Shown here: piece after piece, positions 10,622-21,843 of the stretch
How the letters are laid out: each line of letters opens with the position of its first letter
Position numbering within the stretch: position 1 is the stretch's first letter
DNA from: Boesenbergia rotunda
Lineage: Eukaryota > Streptophyta > Magnoliopsida > Zingiberales > Zingiberaceae
Reading direction: 5' to 3'
Length of the DNA: 64,000 nucleotides
NCBI GenBank assembly: GCA_024364735.1
Contig: JAGFNQ010005258.1
Location: 967,965-1,031,964, forward strand
Program-made: the position numbers and the translations under genes
Notes under the pieces: model-generated
Database searches by the model: none
What the model saw: the letters and a program-made list of their open reading frames with translations, nothing else
Told to the model about the DNA's origin: nothing

Positions 10622-13161
10622 GAATGTTGGATGTGGAACAGAGAAGTAATGGAGTTGGAGGAGAAGCTGGTGGCCCTTTAAAGGTCTCTCACCTTGGCTT
10701 TAGGTGGATACGTGGCACACTAGTTTGGTGGCTCATGTTTAGGTGGGTCATTCTTGCAAAGTATTTCCACAAATGATAATATTTTAATGGTGAAATTTAA
10801 ATAGTTACAGGAAAATGATTGCTTGTATTCCATAATGGACAGTTGAGTTAGACAATTTATCGTGCAATTCATGTCAGAGAATGTGTTACTTGATGTGGAA
10901 CAATCCATTGTGAATTTTACGACTCCAATAATCATGATATCTTATTTGGGTGGAGTCACAACGTCACCCCGACACCTTTAATGTTCTTTTTGGTGGCAAC
11001 TAGTTGATTTTTAATATGTAATGATGTAACATTGTAACTGTATTATTTTCAAGTTATTATTATGATTTTCATTAATCTTGGCACACTTTATTCAACAGAA
11101 CATAAAAATGTTTTATGCTGATGCATCTTGCTGCGTTTGGTTGGAGTAGAACTTTTGGACCAGTTCATTCTTATGTTCCTCTTTTATGTAGTTGTGGTCC
11201 TGCACCTACTCTTCTATCATTGGCCATGAACATTTTCCTTGAGCTCTCGCTATTGTATGTGGTAAATGGTGAATAGCTGCGCTAAGCTAGTTGTCAGACA
11301 AATCTGCTAATGTCAAGGAATGAATATCGAGTATATTTGCAGATTCATTCGCTTAAGCAATTATATATGTGACTAGAGGTTTGTTAGAAGCTTAACATTT
11401 TTTATTTTATTTTTCGTATACTACCGAACAAGTCTTATAAAGACTGTACCATGGCATGCATTGAAATCTGAAACAAGGAGTACGTTGGTTATGTACCCCC
11501 ACGAAGGGTTGTCTTTCCTTGCACGTAGTGACTAGTCAAGATTTTTATTGGTACCAGAGATCTTATGTCTGTATCTGAGCTACATGACCATGGTCACATG
11601 GATCAAAATGATTGCTGCTCTAAGGATCCAAAGCCAGCCCTTTTACTCGAATCTACCACAAAAGACATATGTGATGGGGTGGTGTAAAGATTCGAGTTAA
11701 AGTCCTCCATTGGGATCCGAATAGAGGTAAAAGATGCATCTTTCAGACTAAAGCAATCCACCAGTCGTTGGACGCCGTGTTAGTCAACGTAGCAGCAGCT
11801 TAAACAAAAAAAAAACAAACAAGCTTGTCTTTATGGGCATCCCAAATGACAGGAGTATAATTGTCCGAAAGCAATTCATTCCCTTTAGACGACTCCCATT
11901 AAAGTTTCCAGATTGGTATCTCACTGAAGTTTAGGAGGAGTGTCCTTGATTAGCTACTGCACATGGCCACTGAATTGTTCCGTTCTGTTTGAATAGGACA
12001 TAGCCATTGTTGGTTCAAATGAGTCGCGGCTAGCTCTAATATGAGATTTCTAAAAAGTTTTTAAGTGAAAATTATGTGGCTGAGCAAAATAAGGGCCTTT
12101 TTTCTTTCTTTTGCTTAAAGTGTTTTGTCCTCAATACGTACAGAGATTTTGGATCGTAATTAAGTTGGCAAAGGCCTGGACCATTCTTCTGCTCCTATTC
12201 CTGCAGGTGTTGCTGTCGTGGGTTCTTGCAGGTGTATGTTTTTCTCACAGCGAAAGGATCAAGCTTATCTTAATTGGTAGGTGACATGTTTTTAAGTGGT
12301 GGTTACTTGGTCCGTTACAAGTTTTGTATTACAATTTTGAACATATTTGCATTTTACTATAGTTTTTTCTTCACTGAAATGCCCAAAACTGGTGTCCTTA
12401 TCGCAGCCTGCAGGTCGCATCATCCAGCAAGAGGACCAACACCTGTGAGAACGACTTCAACAAATGCGTGAATGCCATATGTTGAAGTCATGGGCAGATC
12501 TAGCGAGAGAATCTGGGTCTGGTTCATGGATATGATCATATCAGCTTTTGAAGAACTGGAGGCCTTGGTGATGGACCAAATACGCTGCACATTGGAGGTC
12601 AGTACTGAGAATAGGATAGGACGAGCCCAGTGGGACCCCTCAGGCAGAAACAAGTTTAAAGATTGGTGGGGAAGTCTCATCCAAAACATGCAGGGCAGAG
12701 TCATGAATTGACATGCGATCGGCAATTCTCCTCTTTTGACCTTGGCCTGTCGAAGGCAGTGTGCATGAACCAGGGATGGCAGCTGAGGTTTGCATAGGAC
12801 ACGTGGATTGAGGTGATTTGGGGCTTTAGTGGAGGTGTCGCGCGCACATCAAATGTGGCCTTGTGAGGCCGAAACAGGTAAACTGGCCGTGCATGAAGTG
12901 CTGCTGGGCTCCGAGATTGTAAGGAATCGTGGAACATATCTATTGGGTCGAAGATATCATATCTATTGGCAGTTTTCAGTAGTGATGAGAATCATATCGG
13001 ATAAGCCCTCATTCTTTGGAGTTTTGTTCTGTGGGGATGACTCCGGTGGTGTTTACATGAGGGAAGGGAAATGAAATAGGATAGAAAGCATATGAAATCG
13101 AAAAGAGATCATTGACAAAGAAATGACTTTAGCTGATAAATTGTGCATCTTTTGATTGAAG
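10622..13161. other. No confirmed gene; intergenic or intron DNA before the PILS exon
   Basis: The first 80 bases are the presumed bHLH 5' leader. I looked here on the plus strand for earlier PIN-LIKES exons and found none. A fairly GC-rich block at 12400-12940 has open frames on both strands (minus 12725-12420 and 12937-12701; plus 12472-12711), none with a domain I recognise. It may be the remnant of an unidentified gene or element. Confidence 0.45.
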
Positions 13162-13423
13162 GATGTACCGCTTTGTGCTTTTGTTGCAGTATGCTACACC
13201 AAGTGCTATATTGCTGGGAGCCATTTCTAGCTTGAGGAATTATGGTGTGAAAGAAGCTTCGGCATTCTTGTTCTGGCAGCATATATGTGCTGTGGTGTCT
13301 CTCGCATTCTATATTGCTATCTACTTCAAGCTTGTCCAATGTTTAAGATCAGATCTGGCCCTTCTAATTCATTTTCTAAAATGGTTGCCAAACATGTCAA
13401 ATTACTCTTGGTATATTAATTAA
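13162..13423 (+). pseudogene. PIN-LIKES (PILS) auxin carrier, orphan C-terminal exon
   Basis: PILS proteins are endoplasmic-reticulum auxin carriers with ten transmembrane helices that control cellular auxin. The exon opens after an AG at 13160-13161 and encodes MYRFVLLLQ, YATPSAILLGAISSL, VKEASAFLFWQH and an aliphatic helix ending AFYIAIYFKL. This is the conserved last two helices of the family. The frame stops at 13421-13423, some 30 residues beyond the usual end (family members usually stop soon after the YFKLL-like segment). None of the upstream exons could be found in the preceding 2.5 kb on this strand, and a divergently transcribed bHLH gene sits beyond that. It is therefore probably a gene relic, or a gene with a very long intron. 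A separate PILS-like fragment lies in the CACTA element at 27853-28146. Confidence 0.72.
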
Positions 13424-13453
13424 TAGAGATTGGATTGAGTTAGAAATACATCG

Positions 13454-13526
13454 GTTGCTGTGGTGTAGTGGTTATCACGTTAGTCTTACACATTAAAAGT
13501 CCCCAGTTCGATCCTGGGCAGCAACT
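13454..13526 (+). tRNA. trnV-UAC (nuclear): tRNA-Val (anticodon UAC)
   Basis: A full cloverleaf can be drawn. The acceptor stem pairs GTTGCTG (13454-13460) with CAGCAAC. The D stem is GTG/CAC. The anticodon stem TTAGT/ATTAA contains one G-U pair. The loop CTTACAC places TAC at 13487-13489. The T stem is CCCAG/CTGGG around TTCGATC. The discriminator base T is at 13526. The internal A box (TGGTGTAGTGG) and B box (AGTTCGATCC) for RNA polymerase III are intact, and a T-run (TATTTTTTTG) begins within a few bases downstream as terminator. There is no intron. It reads GUA codons. Confidence 0.93.
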
Positions 13527-15480
13527 GTTGTATTTTTTTGCAATTAATATAAAATTTATTTAAATATAGATTGATATCAGGCTTATTATTTATTTAGTCA
13601 GTGACTTATTTAATCTTTTGCAGATTAAGCAGGACTTCCAATTGGACTGATCCCTCCGCGAATTGTTACATGACAACCCTTTAGCTTGTACCTGATTGAT
13701 TGCTTTACAAAATTCTTGTTTGTTATCTCCTCTTCTAAATGACATGGTTTACTCTTTTAGTTTTTCTCTAAGTGTCCCTGGATACAAAAGGAGGTACATG
13801 ATGTGATGATTTTGCATCTCAAAAGTTTTACCCGACATTTTTCCTACCAAGAATAAACTATCTGCCTAGCTGCTGGGATACCTGCATTCTCAACCTTGTG
13901 CATGTTTCATTTTCTTGTTTCGATTTCCATGTTGAATCCTCACTTATGTTGTTTGTTTGTTAATTTTTCTTAAAATAAAATAGTTAGCGTGGGCTAGAAA
14001 AAGAATCATGCTAGAAGACGAAGACAACATGCACATGTTTTTTGATGACTATAGGATAGCATAATAATTCTATGATTAGACACCTCTCCATCCTTGACTG
14101 AGTTTTTTGTTCCTATTTCCATCTTGTAGGACATTGCGATTAAAAAAGGGGATGGTGATTAAAAAAAGGGCCCGGATAGATTTCTTAAAATCTATCATTT
14201 GTCATAGAGCAAAAGATTTGAAACACGACCATGGAAATTATCGAAATAATTAATTTTTAAAGAAAAAAATAAAAATACATTTTTAAATTTAATTGATATC
14301 TGTATATTTTAAAAAAAGATTTTAATCTTTAAAATTTTCTCTATTTGATAAAAATAAAATTAATTAGATGAAGTTACTTTTAAAATGAAAAGCAGTTGTG
14401 CTTCTACCTGCAAAATGCTATTTACTACGTCGAGGCGAGGATAATGGTGGAGTCAGAAAATTTGTAGCTCCCAGATTGATCGAGAAATCTCTGGATTATT
14501 TCCTCTATTTTCTATCTACTTGGGTTACCTTTCTTTCTTTTTCACATATTTTGTTTTCTTTTTTTTCATAAAAAATTCGGCCTCTATTCCTCGTTGACGG
14601 CGTCAGGCCCCCAAGCTATAACTCGGGTAGGCCATAAGGAGGCTTCGCCCTTGGGTGAGGAAAATAATTAAAATGAGGTAGTTTGATTTTCTAATGCTAC
14701 ACAGAAACTGAAGTTGTTTACTTGGGTTTCGGTCCATGGCAAGTTGAACACTAGGAATATACTTAAGAAAGAAGCAAGTTGCTCTATCAGACTTCTTCTG
14801 TGTCGCATGCATAGAATGTGAAAGAAATTGCTTTCTGCTTGTTATTCGAGTGCCTGAATTTTGCATATGGTCGGTGTGCCATTCAGAGACCCTTCTCCTT
14901 TGCATGGACCCCTCTTGATGGAAACTAGACATGGTGTTGCCAGTACAGTAGGCCACTGTTTTATACTTTCAATGACGTATGACTGCAAAGTCGAAAGAGG
15001 CACGAATCACGGATGTTCTATTGCCTTTCGAATTGAGCAACAATCACCACTTCAAACATGAGCAGGAATGCGGAATGCGGAATGCGGAATGCGGAATGCG
15101 GAATGTTACAGTTTTCACGGGTTGACTCGATTGATAAGACGTTTGATTATTTGTAACGAAAATTTCAGATTCGAGAGTTGTCAATCGCACACGGGGTAAA
15201 AACTTGATCTGCTGGTTTAAATTTTCTCGGCTCCAGGTGTCTTATCCCACCAGTAAAAATCTTGATTTACTTCTTCCGGATACCTATGGAGTCGAAATTT
15301 AGAGACCGTTAAGATGATGATTCCACCTTTATACAAAGGAATGCCGAATGCTACAGCCATAGAGGCTGCAGTGCCCATGTATCCCGTATGAATAAAAGGC
15401 ATAGTGCACGATCAGTTACAGTCAAAATAAATCGCACATTACCTGGAGCACCCAAAAATAATAACCACCCAAAAAGAACA
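13527..15480. other. Intergenic DNA, no supported gene
   Basis: AT-rich sequence with short uninformative frames. A minus-strand 61-codon frame at 15402-15217 (ends YWWDKTPGAEKI, with one hydrophobic stretch) looks somewhat protein-like, but I cannot assign it to a family. A GC-richer patch at about 14580-14640 is of unknown origin. Confidence 0.4.
15065..15105. repeat. Heptamer microsatellite (GGAATGC), about six copies
   Basis: Five perfect head-to-tail copies of GGAATGC plus a six-base partial copy. It stands alone in ordinary intergenic DNA. Confidence 0.95.
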
Positions 15481-17086
15481 ATTATTTCGGAATGAAATTT
15501 TAAGACGAAAGTTTTTCATAGTAAGTTTATGACAAATTTTGCAAAAAAGGGTTAAATTATGGTAAATTAACAATGAATTTTATAATGGAATAATTTCGTC
15601 GTAAATTAATAACAACATATTTTTCGTCACCAAATTCATCATATTTCAATGATGAAATTCAATACTCGTCGCTAATTCTACAACGAATATTTAGTTCGTC
15701 GCAATATTTGTTATGAAAATGTTATTCGTTGTCAAATTTATGACGAATTCAATATTTGTCGTGAATTTTGTAATAAATATTAAATTCGTTGCAAATATTT
15801 GCATGAATAAATATATTTGCCCCAACATCCTATGTAATTTTTTTCTGTGATAAATATTTTTATTTTCCTAGAATTTATAAGAATTATTGATATTTATTAA
15901 ATTTTGCGATTCTATAATGGATTCATTAATTCGCCATAGATTTAGTGATAGAAACATCTATTCATTTGCAGATTTAGCGACGAATCCATATATTCGTTGG
16001 AGTTTTAGTGACGAATCCGTGGATTCATTGTAGAATGGGAATTTTTAAAAGATAAAAAATAATTAAGTTCAAAGTTGGATGACAGATTTAAAGAGCTCAG
16101 AATGATATGAAACTAATTCTTATATGTTTATATCAATCTCCTGAAAACATAAATGACTTCGAACATAAATTTCACCTAATATATTAGGATAAGTGATTGC
16201 TTAATATCAAAATGACTTTGACATTTTCAAACTCTAACTTTTTCACTATGTCATTGGATTTATATAGTCAATCTAATTGAATTAACTATTAAAAAAATCT
16301 ATATTTGGTGGAATTAATATTTGAAGTCATTTATGTCATCAAGAGATAGATATGAACATATAGAAATTTGTTTCACGTCATTTCAAACTCTCTAAGTTTA
16401 TTTATCGTATTTCGTACATATTTATTTTTATTTTAAAATATTAAAACTCTGCGATGAATATGACGATTTGTCACAAAATTGACAATTTTTTTTAAAAATA
16501 AAACATAAATATATACAAAATATAACAAATAAATTTGGAGAGCTCAAAATGACATGAATCAAGTTCCTATATGTTTTCATTGATCTTTTGATGACATAAA
16601 TATCATTGAATAAGAATTTTACCTAATATATTGAGATTAGTGATTTTTGAAACAAGAATTAGATTTTTCAAATTCATTCATATTAAAAAAATTATGGATC
16701 TCAATATATTGGGTAGAATTGATATTTGAAGTCATTTATATCATCAAAACATCGATACAAACATATAGAAACTAGTTTTATATTGTTCCGAGCTCTCTAG
16801 GTCCATCTGCCGTATTGAGAATGCATTTTTTTTAAAAAATAAAACTTTGCAATGAATCCTCTGATTCATCTCTAATTAGCGATGAAACCGGAGATCCATC
16901 GTGAATTGGCAACAAATATGAGGATTTGTCACAGAATTGGTAATTTTTTAAAATAAAAATAAATGCGTATGAAATGCAACAGATATAATTAGAGAACTTT
17001 GAATGATATAAAACAAGTTCCTATGTGTTCGTATTAATCTCCTAATCACATAAACAACCGCAAACATGAATTTCATTGAATATATT
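15480..17086. repeat. Array of ~450-bp palindromic units, left arm
   Basis: After a stretch rich in dispersed words of the type GACGAATTCGT (15500-16040), units recur at about 16095, 16536 and 16993, i.e. every 440-460 bases. Each starts with AGAGCTC-like sequence, then GAATGATATGAAAC and ATAAATGAC. Each unit is itself an inverted repeat: for example, 16090-16165 is matched by an approximate reverse complement near 16320-16400. Short spacers with CGATGAATC/GATTCGTC words separate the arms. This could be the subterminal region of a CACTA-type element or a satellite-like array. The Gypsy element is inserted at its right edge. Confidence 0.65.
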
Positions 17087-17309
17087 TGTTCCGGAAGGGA
17101 ACGATGCGGATGGAGAGTCACCAAAGCACAACCTACGAAGACGGTGACGGGGAGAAGACTATCGCGCCCAGCTAGATTAACATGAGCGTTAATGGGAACA
17201 CACCGGAAGGTTTTTCGACGGAGCTCATTCCGATGCTCAAGTCAGGAATCTGAATTCTCTCAAGAGGACAACAAAGAATCAGAATTTTGTTAAGTTCGGA
17301 AAGCTTAGC
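17087..17309 (-). repeat. Truncated 3' LTR of the Gypsy element
   Basis: Matches 30953-31180 almost base for base, including the segment CACACCGGAAGGTTTT, GAATCTGAATTCTCTC and AATCAGAATTTTGTTA. It starts with TG at 17087 (the CA end on the minus strand). Similarity ends abruptly at AAAGCTTA (about 17309), so the rest of this LTR has been deleted. Confidence 0.85.
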
Positions 17310-17384
17310 CACTCTAATGCAACTCCAGATGATATGGGTCCAAGTCAATTCTCGACAGCATTTCCTCAATTGAGCATCTCAGGC

Positions 17385-18280
17385 ATCCTTGGCACCACAA
17401 GACGGTAAAAGCTTAGGCGACCCTTGGTCGGGAATCCTCATCACCACGACCAGGCCTACTCCTCTCAGGCCTCCGCAACACCACAAGATGGTGGGAGGTT
17501 TATGTTCCTCCTGGCCGGGTATCCGTAGTACCATGACCATGCCTACTCATGTCGGGCATCCGCGACACCACGAGATGGTAGGGGTTTTGTTCCTCCCAGA
17601 TGGACATCCGCAGCACCATAACCAGACCTACACATCTCGGGCATTCGCAACACCACGAGATGATAGGAGTTTATGCTCCTCTTGGTCGGGCATCCAGAAC
17701 ACCACGACCAGACCTACATATCTCGAGCATCCACAGCACCACAAGATGGTAGGAGCTTATGCTCCTCCTGGTTGTGCATCTGCAGCACCACGACCAGGCC
17801 TACACATCTCGGGCATCCACAACACCACTAGATGGTATGAGTTTATGCTCCTCCTGGTCGGGCATCCTCAGCACCACGATTAGGCCTACTCATCTCGGGT
17901 ATTCGCAGCACCATGAGATGGTAGGGGTTTTGCTCATCCTGGTCGGGTATCCACAGCACCACAACTAGGCCTACATATCTCGGGCATCCGCAGCACCACG
18001 AGATAATAGGAGTTCATGCTCCTCCTGGTCGGGCATCCGCAGCACCACGACCAGGCCTACACATCTCGAGCATCCGCAGCACCATGAGATGGTAGGAGTT
18101 TATGCTTCTCCTGGTCGGGCATCCACAGCACTACGACTAGGCCTACACATCTCAAGCATTCGTAGTACCACGAGATGGTAGGAGTTTATGCTCCTCCTGG
18201 TGGGGCATCCGCAGCACCTCGACCAAGCTTACACATCTCGAGCATCCACGACACCACGAGATGGTAGGAGTTTATAAGCA
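17385..18280 (-). repeat. 86-bp tandem repeats in the Gypsy 3' region
   Basis: About ten diverged copies of an 86-bp unit. Each contains GGGCATCCGCAGCACCACGA twice (half-unit period of roughly 43 bp), then CAGGCCTACACATCTCG, and then GAGATGGTAGGAGTTTATGC and TCCTCCTGGTC. The long open frames across it (for example 17389-17883, plus) are repetitive and non-coding in my view. Tandem repeats between pol and the 3' LTR are common in Tat/Ogre-type elements. Confidence 0.9.
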
Positions 18281-18419
18281 ATTGCACCAGGTCTTCTTGG
18301 TGAGACATCTTGTTTAATTCATTATTGAAACTGCAAAGTAGTAGAAATACATAAACAAGTATATATTGTATCTCACAAGGCTCACCGAGTACAATAGGGC
18401 TGGAGGTGATTTACATGCC

Positions 18420-19600
18420 ATGACTTATCCAGCTTTTTGCCCTTGTTGTCTTCTAGATAATAATTGCCTCTGGTGAGCTTTTTGACGATCATGTAGGGTT
18501 CGGTCCATTGCGGCTAGAGCTTTCCGAGGTCGCCGACCGGCTTGATTATCTTCCAGACCTTACCTCTGATTTGGAAAGCTCGAGTGATCACTCGGCGATT
18601 GTACACTTGCTGCATATGCTACTGATACGCGACCAGTTGGATGCCTGCCTTGCCCCGCCTCGTACCTCTGCCACCAGGTCCAGGTCAATCAATCGTTCTT
18701 GATCATTGTCTTCTTTATTGTAGTGCTATCGTCGGACGAACTCCTCGCCGACTTCCACTGGAATTACTGCCTCCGCCCCATATACCAGATTGAAAGGACT
18801 CTGGCCTGTCCCTTCTCTTGGAGTGGAGCGGTACAACTATAAATGCTTGGGAACTCTTCTACCGAGATGCCTCCAACGTGATCCAGCTTTATCTTCAGCC
18901 CTCTAATAATTTCCCGGTCGACTACCTCTGCTTGGCCATTGCCTTGGGGATATGCGACTGAAGTGATGGCTTGCCGAATACACAGTCCTTCACACCATTC
19001 TTTGAGTTTGCATCCTGCAAACTATCTATTGTTATCTGATACTAACTTATAAGGAATGTCGTACCTACATACTATATCCCTCCACAAGATCTTCATCACA
19101 ACGACCTCCATGATGTGCGCAAGCGGTTCAGCTTTAACCCATTTAGAGAAATAGTCAACCAACACTAGTAACAACTTCTTCTGCTGAGGTCCTATTGGGA
19201 AAGGACTCACAATGTCCATTCCCAATTGATCGAAGGGGCAAGAAATAGTGGAGGCTTAAAGAAGCTCAGTCGGGCGATGATTGATATGCTGATGCTTTTG
19301 ACATACCTCACATTCAGCGACGAACTTGACGACATCTACTTGCAGTGTTGGCCAAAAGTATCCAGCCAGGATAATCTTCCTAGCCAGGGATCTTCCCCCA
19401 ATATGCCTCCCGCAAATGCTTTCATGAACCTCTCGATGATGTAATCCACTTCCTCTGGACCAACACACTTGAGCAAAGGTCGGGCAAATGCTCTTTTGTA
19501 TAACTGCTCTCCGACTAGCATAAACTTGGAATCCCGGCGGCGGAAAAGCTGAACCTCTTTATCTCCCGCTGGCCTAGTTCCACTGTGTAGGAACTTCACA
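18420..19600 (-). pseudogene. Gypsy integrase (decayed)
   Basis: Integrase pastes the element's cDNA into the genome. On the minus strand I see the zinc-binding domain (HHREVHESICGRHIGG ... CEVCQKHQ, within 19468-19256), then the catalytic core with the first Asp in MGMDIVSPFP (close to 19225), DYFSKWVKAEP, the second Asp in KLVSDNNR (ending near 19022), and the Glu in NGQAEVVDREI (about 18950). The C-terminal part continues through NLVYGAEAVIP to DNKGKKLDKSWHVNHLQ near 18420. The frame changes several times and stop codons interrupt it, so no full protein can be made. Confidence 0.85.
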
Positions 19601-19899
19601 TAGGGTTCTCGCCAATCAAGTAATGTAGGGTCCTCGACCTCTTCTTCGATCTAAGCCACCGTTCCTTCCGTAGCACTGGTGTCGTCCAGCGTCTACGAAG
19701 TAATGGAGCTGGCCAACATGGCTAGCTCATCTGCCTTAACATTGTCAGCTCGGGAGATCTTCTACAGAACAACCTTGGCGAAAGAGGGCCTTAGCTGTTC
19801 ATAGATGACCACATATTTTTGTAGGCGCTCATTCTTTATTTTAAATTCACCCTTTATCTATTGGGTGACGAGTTGAGAGTCTGAGTGTAAGATGACCCA

Positions 19900-20530
19900 A
19901 GCAGCTCCCACTTGCTTGGCTACTTGCAACCCCGCTAGAATCACCTCATATTCGGCTTCGTTGTTGGTGGCTCAGAAGTGGAGTCAGATAGACAACTACA
20001 ATACATCTCCCTGGGAGAAATCATCAAGACTCCGACCCCACTGTTCTTGTGGTTAGAGGAGCCATCAACGTAGACCTTCCATACTCCATCGACTTCAGAC
20101 TTTGGGACAACTTCGAGCATGAAATCAGCAAGAGCTTGTGCCTTGATAGCAGGACGGGGGTGGTACTCAATTCCATATTCGGTCAACTCTACTGTCCACT
20201 TGATCAGCCGATTCGAAGCTTCTGGATTGGTGAGGACGCGGCCAAGCGGGCTATTGGTGAGCACCACAATGAGATGTGCTAAGAAATATGGCCTGAGTCT
20301 TTGGGCTATTAGTACCAAAGCATAGGCCAACTTTTCTATAGTAGTATTCCAGGTCTCTATATCCTTCAGGAGATGCCCAATGAAGTAGACTAGGTACTGA
20401 ATAGTGCCTTCTTCCCGAATGAGTGCAGAACCCACAACTTATTCAGTCGCGGGTAGGTAGACGAATAATGTTTCTCCCTCCAATGAATTATAAAGGATGG
20501 GGAGATCGACAAGGTATGCTTTTAAATCCG
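19900..20530 (-). pseudogene. Gypsy RNase H and additional archaeal-type RNase H
   Basis: The frame 20435-19941 begins in the RNase H that follows reverse transcriptase (GSALIREEGTIQYLVYFIG, RLRPYFLAHLIVVLTN). It runs into a second RNase H starting VWKVYVDGSSNHKNSGVGVL. Two consecutive RNase H domains are typical of Tat-lineage elements. Frameshifts at both borders make it non-functional. Confidence 0.82.
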
Positions 20531-20774
20531 TGAAATCCTTCTCGCATTGATCGGCCCACTCGAACTATATTACCTTCTTCAGAATCTTGAAGAACGATAG
20601 GGTCCTGTTAGCAGACTTGGAGAAGAACCTGGACATGGTTGTAATTCTGCCATTTAGTCGTTGTACATCCTTGAAGTTAAGAGGAGATGACATGTCAAGG
20701 ATGACTTGCACTTTTTCTAAGTTAGCTTCAATCCCCCTTTCTATCACCATGTACCCGAGGAACCGACCACTCTT

Positions 20775-21843
20775 TGTTGGAGATCGATGTGTATGGCTAG
20801 AGGGGGTGAATAGCCGATCACCCACTTTGGTCGCCAATTCTTCCTACACGTGTTAGCGTGCGCAAGTGGAACTATAAACAGTATAAACAATCAAACGCTA
20901 ACACCAAACCTTTACGTGGTTTGGAGATGATACTCCTACTCCACGGTTGTCCGTAAGGTGGACGATCCCGATCCGTCGGTGGATGACTCCCCGGAAGACC
21001 TCCGGCTAGCTGGCGTCGCTCATTGTGGGTGGAGAAACCTCGCCACAAACTCACGACAACACCTGAGCACTAGGAGACTACTAATAAACTCTAACCAAGC
21101 GTATTTCGTCAACCTTTACCTAACCAAACCGAGCTCTCTTAAATAGAGCTCAAGGTTGAAACACCCGTTACCAGTCGACTGGTGCCAACACCAGTCGACT
21201 GGTGCCAATACCAGTCGACTGGTGCCAACACCAGTCGACTGGTGCCAACACCAGTCGACTGGTGCCAACACCAGTCGACTGGTCCACCTCGGATTCGAAC
21301 GTTATAGCCCAACATTCGAATTCCAGCCGACACTAGTCGACTGATCATCTGATCAGTTGACTGATCTTTTTGTGGCCTTCATCAGTCGACTGATCCAAGC
21401 ATCAGTCGACTACCCAAACCCTAAACCTAGGGTTTCCCTTTTCGAGTATAATTCTCTCACACTCGGACCCTCACGACTCAGCTGACTCTTCTTTTGCTGC
21501 TTCGACCTGTTGCCTTCAAGCCTTCTTCGACTTTGGCTCTCATCCCTCGGATGTATACGAACTCGCGACTCGTTCTCATGCTATCCTTCACGTATGCCTC
21601 GAAGTGTGCTTCCCTCGGCTCATCATTCCTGCTTTGTCCACGGTCCCTCGAATGCATACAAGCCCATGGCTCGTCTCCTCATGCCATCCTTCACCGGACC
21701 CGAAGCCATCCAGCTAAGTCTATGTGTATCTTGCAAACCTGCACACTCACATACACATATCAAATACAAGGGTGAACCTAACTTAAACCCTTTGCCTAAA
21801 CATCAAAACACATGATCACTCCGGACCATAGATCGGTCCAACA
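20775..21843 (-). mobile_element. Solo LTR (1,069 bp) inserted in the Gypsy RT
   Basis: Starts TGTTGGAGATC and ends GGTCCAACA. It is flanked by perfect 5-bp target duplications CTCTT (20770-20774 and 21844-21848). The stretch AGAGGGGGTGAATAGC close to its left end is shared with LTRs at 55383 and 61615, and is the U5-like end if the LTR reads on the minus strand. It carries the GTCGAC palindrome repeats at 21171-21282. The rest resembles the 55383 and 61615 copies, including CTCGCCACAA and TCACATACACATA near the far end. Confidence 0.93.
21171..21282. repeat. 20-bp palindrome-bearing tandem repeat
   Basis: Five full copies and one partial copy of CCAGTCGACTGGTGCCAACA at exact 20-base spacing (21171, 21191, 21211, 21231, 21251, 21271). 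Each contains the perfect 12-bp palindrome CCAGTCGACTGG. More diverged copies (CAGTCGACTGATC) continue to about 21410. Confidence 0.95.

Noticed and set aside
12420..12937. Overlapping minus-strand frames of 101 and 78 codons
   Set aside because: They look slightly protein-like, but I could not link them to a family or to each other by splice sites. Left as unassigned.
15217..15402. Minus-strand 61-codon frame ending YWWDKTPGAEKI
   Set aside because: It has some protein-like character but no family I can name and no gene context; not called as a gene.
17389..17883. 164-codon plus-strand frame rich in HPQHH and GIRSTTT phrases
   Set aside because: It is a by-product of the 86-bp tandem repeat and on the opposite strand to the Gypsy genes.
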